DNA from: Histoplasma ohiense
Taxonomy: Eukaryota > Ascomycota > Eurotiomycetes > Onygenales > Ajellomycetaceae
NCBI GenBank assembly: GCA_017607445.1
Contig: JAEVHH010000005.1
Span: forward strand, 1,121,001-1,185,000
Reading direction: 5' to 3'
Length of the DNA stretch: 64,000 nt
Part shown: positions 58,276 through 64,000 of the stretch, one piece after another
Position numbering within the stretch: position 1 is the first letter of the stretch
How the letters are laid out: each line of letters opens with the position of its first letter
The notes under the pieces: model-generated
The model's input: only the letters and a program-made list of their open reading frames with translations
What the model was told of the DNA's origin: nothing
Databases searched by the model: none
Position numbers and translations under genes: made by a program

Positions 58276-59587
58276 ATGCCTAAGGCACTATCAAAGAAGC
58301 GCAATAGCGCTTCCCAGGCAAGCCCTTATGCTCAGGCTGCTGCAAAAACCAAGGCCGCAAACAATGTTTTCCGTATGAATACAGACATTGGCCAGCACGT
58401 TTTAAAAAACCCTGGTGTTGCTCAGGCTATTGTGGACAAGGCAGATCTAAAGCAAAGTGATGTATATGCTATCCAACGCCGCACACCCATATATAATATA
58501 TACATATTTTAAGTGTCGTTGCTAATTTGATTTTGTAGACAGTCCTTGAGATCGGCCCCGGTACAGGTAATTTGACTGTCAAAATACTAGAGAAAGCGAA
58601 AAAAGTCATTGCTGTCGAGTTGGACCCACGGATGGCTGCGGAAGTTACAAAGCGAGTGCAAGGGAAGCCAGAACAAAAGCGGCTTGAAGTTCTACTAGGT
58701 GATGTGATCAAAACCGACCTTCCATATTTCGATGTCTGCATTAGCAACACTCCTTATCAGGTAAGCTAAAATCTTCAATAATTTTTATCATGAGCCTTTG
58801 GATAGAATGTGATCATAACAATGTGATTGATAACTATTAGATCTCCTCTCCTCTAACCTTTAAACTCCTCGCTACCAACCCTGCACCACGAGTATGCATT
58901 CTCATGTTCCAACGAGAATTCGCAATGCGCCTTTTTGCCAAACCTGGCGATAAGCTCTACAGCCGTTTATCTGTGAATGCTCAGATGTGGGCAAGAATCG
59001 ACCACATTATGAAAGTTGGGAAGAATAACTTCAAACCGCCGCCCGCCGTAGAATCCAGCGTGGTTCGCATCGTTCCCAAAAACCCACGCCCACAAATCAG
59101 TTATGACGAATGGGATGGCCTTTTAAGAGTTGCCTTTGTGCGGAAAAATAAGACGATGAGATCCAGCTTCCTTGGTACCACCAGTGTACTCGACATGCTG
59201 GAGTCGAATTATCGAACATGGTGTGCCCAGAACAATATTCCAGTCGAAGATGGTCCAGCAGAAGAGCCCGAGGATAAATCCGTGAACACGATCGAAGACC
59301 CAGGTGAACAGGAAGAAGAATTTGGCAACGCTATGGACATCGACGATGACGGCGGGGATGTGCCGGAGTTCTTTGCAGACGAGGAGCCAAAACTTAATTT
59401 GAATGCCTCCAAAGAAAATCCAGCCCGCAAAAGGAAAGGGAAAGTACGGGAACTCGTCCGAGAGAAGGTCAGACAGGTTCTTGAGGACGAAACCGGCCTT
59501 GCAGACAAACGCGCACGAATGTGTGATGAAGGCGAGTTCCTCAAACTCTTGTGGGCCTTTAATCAGAAGGGTATCCATTTCAGTTGA
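58276..59587 (+). CDS. DIM1: 18S rRNA adenine N6-dimethyltransferase Dim1 (KsgA family)
   Basis: Dimethylates two adjacent adenosines near the 3' end of 18S rRNA and is needed for pre-rRNA processing. 384 residues in three exons (58276-58461, 58539-58760, 58841-59587; introns phase 0). Features: MPKALSKKRN start; FRMNTDIGQHVLKNPGVAQA; SAM motif I TVLEIGPGTGNLT; VIAVELDPRMAAEVTKRV (motif II acidic Glu/Asp); catalytic ISNTPYQISSPLTFKLL containing the N-x-P-Y motif; MFQREFAMRLFAKPGDKLYS; PPPAVESSVVRIVPKNPRPQ. After residue about 270 an acidic stretch (EEPEDKSVNTIEDPGEQEEE) precedes a basic one (ARKRKGKVRELVREKVRQVL), making the protein longer than yeast Dim1. The C-terminus FLKLLWAFNQKGIHFS is family-typical. 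Active-site motifs look intact. Confidence 0.94.
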
Positions 59588-59700
59588 TCTCCCGAAAGAA
59601 AACAACAATCCTTAAGCGGCTCAAAAATTTAGATATGTGAACACCTGATTCTATCTTGGCGCGTTGCAAGTGCCGGAGTAAAAGTCGAAATCCGTCACTG

Positions 59701-61985
59701 TCACCCTGGACCAGAGGGCGTTCCAGCGCTGGACCGGAGATGGGCACTCGAATCTTGAAACAGGCTCTGCCAAATAAACGCCTCACTCAATAGAAGCTCG
59801 ATATCTTTTTCGGTCCAATCTTTAGTCGGAAGAGATTGGAGGAACATCATTATTTCCTACTAAACATTTTAGCCTAGTGTTTCCCATTTTCCGTTTGTGG
59901 CATATAAATGGAAACAAACCTGAAAGTCCATTTTAAGGAGCTGGTCGGACCACTTGACAAGGAACGCCGCACACACGTAAAGATGGAATCGGGAGAAGCC
60001 TTGTTCCTCGGCCTAGGTTCGATATTAGCCATGCAAAGATTCCGAAAGGAAATGAGAAGTTATATATACCATATATGTATCCCACATGCGTATGGTGTTT
60101 TGAATGCTGACCTCCCTCATCAAAAGACAGTTCATCCAGCGGAAGCTGAACTGCATGAACTCAACGCTCTCCTGTTCCAGATGCTTTGCCAGTGTGGAAT
60201 CAATCCGCATCGTGAGATCGCGGAGCGCTCTAACTTGTCTGTGTATACCTGGTTGGGCATATATATAGTTATCTTGGATACCATCGAGAAGTTTTGTTAG
60301 GCACCAGAATGAATCAGCTTCAACAGCATCAAGAACAGCTTTTGGTAATTGTCCTGGGTCCATCCCCTCCTCTATATTAAGATCCGTAATATATGTCCCT
60401 AGAAAGACCTGCCAGAATGGTGTGACAAGATCGTTGATCCCCTGTACATATCCACTCGCGGGATGTCGAATAGCCCATACGTATAAAATTCTTTCCAGCG
60501 ACCTTTGCGTCGCCTCGTAGCCATATAACGGGATATGAGGGTTTGTACGAGGGATATCAATGCTGATTTGATGCCAGATAGCTTCATCCAAGCCTCTTCC
60601 AGTCCCACCATCCGATGTGGAACCCGCTCCACTGGGCCTATCAATAGTTGAATTCCCTCTCTCGAAAGCCTGTCGCACACCATCAAGGTACTCTTTCCGC
60701 TTTCTCTCGAGAGCTGTTACGCGACGCTCGCTGTTGGTTGGCAAGTATCCTAATAGCAGCTGCCAAGTCATCGCTCGGACTTCATCAGGAACGCCCGACC
60801 ACGCGAGGTCGCGAAGTTCTGGAAGGGATACGGTGCTTGCTTGGAGAATGCGTTTGAATTTGTTGATTCTGCTTATCCGGCTTGAGTGTCCCTCTAGCTG
60901 TTTCGGGGTTCCATTTGTTGGAGGGGGGGAGTGGTTAATCAAGTGGAGTGAGTTTGCGGGATCTCCAAGAAGACTTTCTTAGCGGTTTATCGCCATCACT
61001 GAAAAGCATTTGAAACTTACCCGTCAATATTTCCTTGTACTGTGGACGCAAAATTTTGCCATCAGTCTTTTTCGCCGTTGGGTAGCTCAGGATGCCCCTT
61101 TCCTCCGCGATATCAGAACTATTACGTAACCTCGTTGGGGATAAATTGCATTTTAGAGCTGACGAGCCATTTGAACGGCTCTTTGATCCACCTCGCTCAT
61201 CGCTCACCCCCAGTTGGCGTTGAGGTCTAGCAGGTGCGTTTTTGCGCATTTTCGTAACGCTGGGGAGCCCAAATTCATCCTCATCGTCATCGTATAGGAG
61301 CTCATCCTCAAATCCGTCATCATCATGGCTCCAGTCTTCACCGACTTGTGCCATTAAGCTTGCATACGGCTGGCGATTTGGTAGTGTGCTTCCCCCTGGT
61401 TCGGTCAAGTGGGCAGAACTGCTACTCCGGCTATTATTGCTAGAACGAGGTAACATTGGCGATACGTGCTGTCGTGTATAAGGCGATGTGGTCCTAGGGT
61501 GCGTAACAGTGTCAAATATCAATACCAGGGACACGAACCCACTTCAGAACGGTGGAGGTCTTAAACTCACCTCACCATATCCGCGTGGGAGTAGGATGCT
61601 CCGATAACTGTATTTGGGTCAATTGCTCCATGAGGCTTTGGTTGTTGTTGTTGCGGTGGTGAACGGGTTTTCCAGAAAGGCGGTGCTATTCGACTTTGTT
61701 CAAGCTGTCAGTAGATTGTTAGTATATACTTGGGCGGGGACCTACGCACTCTGTTTGGTCTACCAAGCAAACACGAGGTAGAATGTTAGTAAAACCGTCA
61801 GAAGAAGATTATATCTTTGCAGCTTTTGAAGCGAGGAATTATGATTCCTTGCAAAAGGCGATATTCAATACGGACCGACCTGAACCATTTCCTGTTGAGC
61901 GTACCGGTTAGAATCAGCATGAGTTTTTACGACACCATGTCCGTAGTTAACCAAATACCTGCTGCGCTGTCTTCCTGCTCGCCAT
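59701..61985 (-). CDS. GYP1: Rab GTPase-activating protein Gyp1 (TBC domain)
   Basis: About 596 residues in six exons: 61985-61959 (MASRKTAQQ), 61704-61571, 61493-61021, 60977-60070, 60012-59920, 59856-59701. The N-terminal half is disordered (SRIAPPFWKTRSPPQQQQ, an acidic DDDEDEFGLPSVTKM). The TBC domain starts at KFKRILQASTVSLPELRDLA and WSGVPDEVRAMTWQLLLGYL. The arginine finger is in IDIPRTNPHIPLY and the glutamine finger in SGYVQGINDLVTPFWQV; both catalytic residues are present. RMWDTYM|AEEQGFSRFHLYVCAAFL and KDWTEKDIELLLSEAFIWQS complete it. Yeast Gyp1 stimulates GTP hydrolysis on Ypt1 at the Golgi. One intron (60978-61020) is only 43 nt but is required to give LTESLLGDPANSLHLINHSP. The first 27-nt exon is inferred from a TACTAAC branch site and frame. 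Convergent with DIM1, 113 bp between stops. Confidence 0.88.
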
Positions 61986-62623
61986 ATCTGGATGCCTTCT
62001 TGAGATCGAGAGAGGTAACTACGGGAGTAACGAGGAGAGAATCCCAGTAAAACTCAGTGCGGGGGAGGGGAGAAGAACTGTATCGCCATATGGTGAGTTT
62101 AGGCGTACGATGTCATCAACGGCCATGGAAGAGCTGTTGGGTGGAGTTTATACGTACCGGCCTAGTAACTACGGTATCGCCATCTTCCAACAACAGCACC
62201 AACTTTGTTGAGCGACAGGTGACTCCAGCGCTCCTCCAGGACGACTGCACAGAGGAAAATCCGTATTCCCCCCCCTCTAAGTACATACCCTATTATTCCA
62301 AAGGACGCTCTACGACGTGGCTCGATCTCATCTTCGAAATACATGGAAATGGCCCTCTGGCTTCATTCTCTGATACTGTGACAATACCATACGTGTAAAC
62401 ACCTCAACTTCACTGCGCCGCCAGGTTGCTCCCGATTTGGATTAGCCTGCCAAGCCGCGGGTCTCCAACCTCAACTTTCTCGCCTTCTCCATCCTTGTGT
62501 CCAAAACAACACGCACACCACCAGTTGTCGTCTCCAAGCCGACTGTAGCTGAAGCTTGGGCGCCTTATATATATACAAGATATCTCCAGTTCATCGAGCC
62601 TTCCTGGTGTTTGGACTTCCGCC
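61986..62623. promoter_or_regulatory. shared upstream region of GYP1 and the HRP1-like gene
   Basis: 638 bp between two divergent start codons. No coding signal; the last 200 bases have pyrimidine-rich leader character. No clear repeated element is seen. Confidence 0.45.
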
Positions 62624-63060
62624 ATGACTGAGCCAGAGGATCTTGAGGAAGATCTCTTTGCTGATCTGTATGCTTCTTCTACTCTACGGAAGGCATCTGA
62701 CTTTTCGACCCGTCTAAAGGTTATAAATCGCTTGTACTAAGTTTTTTGAAACAGTTACGATGCAGACGATAACGCCCAGCACGCTGCTCCTCCAGCTGCT
62801 CCTCCCAGTTTCCCTGAACCCCAACCGCCCACCCAAAACGAAACGAACGCGCCTACCGTACCTCCTCCCCAGCAACCAACTAGCGACAACAACCAGAGCC
62901 ATCATACAGAATCTCAGTCGGAGCAGCAGCATTCTGTAAATGGAGACCAACGGAATAGCGCCAACGAGCCGATACCAATGACTCAGGAAAGTGATCATAT
63001 TCCAGCCCATGTAGAGCCAGGAAGTCATGGGAGTCATGGGACCGGGATTAAAGAAGATGG
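62624..63060 (+). CDS. HRP1: Hrp1-like hnRNP/RNA-binding protein, N-terminal exons only
   Basis: Exon 1 (62624-62667) encodes MTEPEDLEEDLFADL and exon 2 (62755-63060) continues YDADDNAQHAAPPAAPPSFP, a Pro/Gln/Asn/Ser-rich segment, and ends HGSHGTGIKEDG with the donor GG|GTAAGT at 63061. This acidic start, low-complexity spacer and GTGIKEDG end match the region before the first RRM of fungal Hrp1/Nab4-type proteins, which in the family continues with an RRM beginning K-M-F-I-G-G. Hrp1 binds the efficiency element of 3' UTRs in cleavage factor I and shuttles with mRNA. No RRM codons are found in the remaining 940 bases, so the intron is longer than that and the RRM exons lie outside the window. 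Identification rests only on the N-terminal pattern. Confidence 0.65.
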
Positions 63061-64000
63061 GTAAGTTGTATCTACATGCATTCTGAATATTTTGTATTGT
63101 CATTTCCTTCACATGTCAGGGTGGTGAGAACGTGTGGCCATGACCGATGCTGCGAATCATGGGGAAGTGGGAGTTATCATCTTTGTTTAGTTATTATTTT
63201 CTGCATCGGGTTGTTTGGATCGCTGCTGCCGAACTGGTTAATTTCTCCGATGTCATCGACTGGCATCTCAGGTTCTCGTTACAAAAAAACGTGATCTGGC
63301 CCATCCACGCGTATATATTTGCTTGGCCCACATTTGAAGACAAAGCCCCGTGTAAGGAAACTTTGGCATCACACCGGGATTGATGGAGGCTTGTGCAAGC
63401 GTGTCGGATGGGGTCTGCTACTGGGTTAAGCTACTCAGACCGGAAGTGTGGATACTTGAGAGCAAAGGGAATCGGGTGGATATGTCTTGAGGAAGGGGAT
63501 CCTACATAGTGTTCTCGGAAAACCAGACAATAATCAGAACAAGGGTATCGGATTATCAGCCAGCACGCTGTGAGAAGGAATTGGGAGTCGATGAGACTTA
63601 GACGAAGCTCTTGCCAAGCGAGCCAGTTATTCAAGCGACTATAGTACAGCTGCTACTAAAAGCTTCTTGTCGATATATCTTGATAGAACAGAGCAGGAGG
63701 TAGACACTTCAGCTGTCTTGAATTCTGGGGTATCGAACAGCGTTACCTAGCTACGGACTTTTAGAGAAGCAGAGGATCTTCGGGCAGAAACAGAAAAGAA
63801 AATACAGTCGTCCCAAAAATATTTTACAACTACGTCTTATACAGGGCAGATCTGACTTCAGCTCTGCATGAATGCATATCCGACGATGCTCCTGAGTGAG
63901 CTGTGTGCCTGAGAGATTTCAACCCGTCAACCCAAAAATCCGTTTGTAAAGGAGTTATATGATTCCTCTCTCAAAACCTCACAAATGCCTCCAAAATTAC
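63061..64000 (+). other. start of a very long intron (or interrupted gene) of the HRP1-like gene
   Basis: 940 nt from a perfect GTAAGT donor to the window edge, without an RRM-like exon in any frame on the plus strand. Composition is ordinary and no transposon protein or terminal repeat is seen. Other introns in the window are 43-266 nt. Confidence 0.45.

Noticed and set aside
1..64000. CRISPR arrays, bacterial operons, rRNA genes, intact transposons
   Set aside because: Looked for on both strands and not seen; the DNA is typical fungal nuclear sequence.

Overview
The window is nuclear DNA of a filamentous ascomycete. The evidence is short (43-266 nt) GT/AG introns with RCTRAC-type branch sites, a Jhd1-type JmjC/PHD protein, a 115-kDa-class NAD-glutamate dehydrogenase, a SAGA Ada1/Hfi1 subunit and a Hrp1-like protein, set in AT/GC-mixed intergenic DNA full of poly(A/T) and (TA)n tracts. 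Protein style suggests Eurotiomycetes, perhaps Onygenales, but that is inference. I see no bacterial, viral or organellar genes, no CRISPR array, no intact transposon and no confident tRNA. All exon structures below were read by eye from splice signals and protein continuity; every junction in the accepted gene models keeps frame.

Layout. 1-5.4 kb, minus strand: the 5' part of UTP18 (cut by the window edge), a STIMATE/YPL162C-type vacuolar membrane protein, and the U2 snRNP protein SF3B6/p14. 5.4-10.6 kb holds only an AT-rich island and a decayed MFS (monocarboxylate-type) transporter pseudogene. 10.6-15.2 kb: a large JmjC histone demethylase (Jhd1). 15.2-17.2 kb: a pyrimidine-rich region without genes. 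17.2-23.8 kb: a Vps62-like protein (-), a TFIIIC triple-barrel-domain subunit (+) and a small unknown protein (-). 23.8-32.8 kb: almost 9 kb without a recognisable gene, enriched in a 9-base word. 32.8-36.5 kb: NAD-GDH (GDH2). 37.7-38.5 kb: ribosomal protein S29/uS14 in four tiny exons. 40.5 kb: a small basic AT-hook-like protein. From 41.9 kb to the end the DNA is gene-dense: a Cia84-like PPR protein (-), mitochondrial bS18m (+), the actin-filament protein Aip1 (+), a Bre4-like FUSC/ArAE membrane protein (+), the SAGA subunit Hfi1/Ada1 (+), splicing factor Prp6/Prp1 (-), rRNA dimethylase Dim1 (+), the Rab-GAP Gyp1 (-) and the first exons of an Hrp1-like RNA-binding protein (+) that runs off the right edge.

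The genes are mostly single-copy housekeeping genes rather than a pathway cluster. Themes recur: ribosome production (UTP18, DIM1, RPS29, bS18m), pre-mRNA processing (SF3B6, PRP6, HRP1), chromatin and transcription (JHD1, HFI1, TFIIIC) and mitochondrial function (Cia84-like, bS18m, GDH2). Two head-to-head pairs (Cia84-like/bS18m and PRP6/DIM1) probably share promoters. I did not find a convincing new multi-gene system. The most interesting material is the gene-poor 23.8-32.8 kb interval with its repeated words, the split cysteine motifs of Jhd1, the stem in front of Jhd1, the very long HRP1 intron, and several micro-exons.
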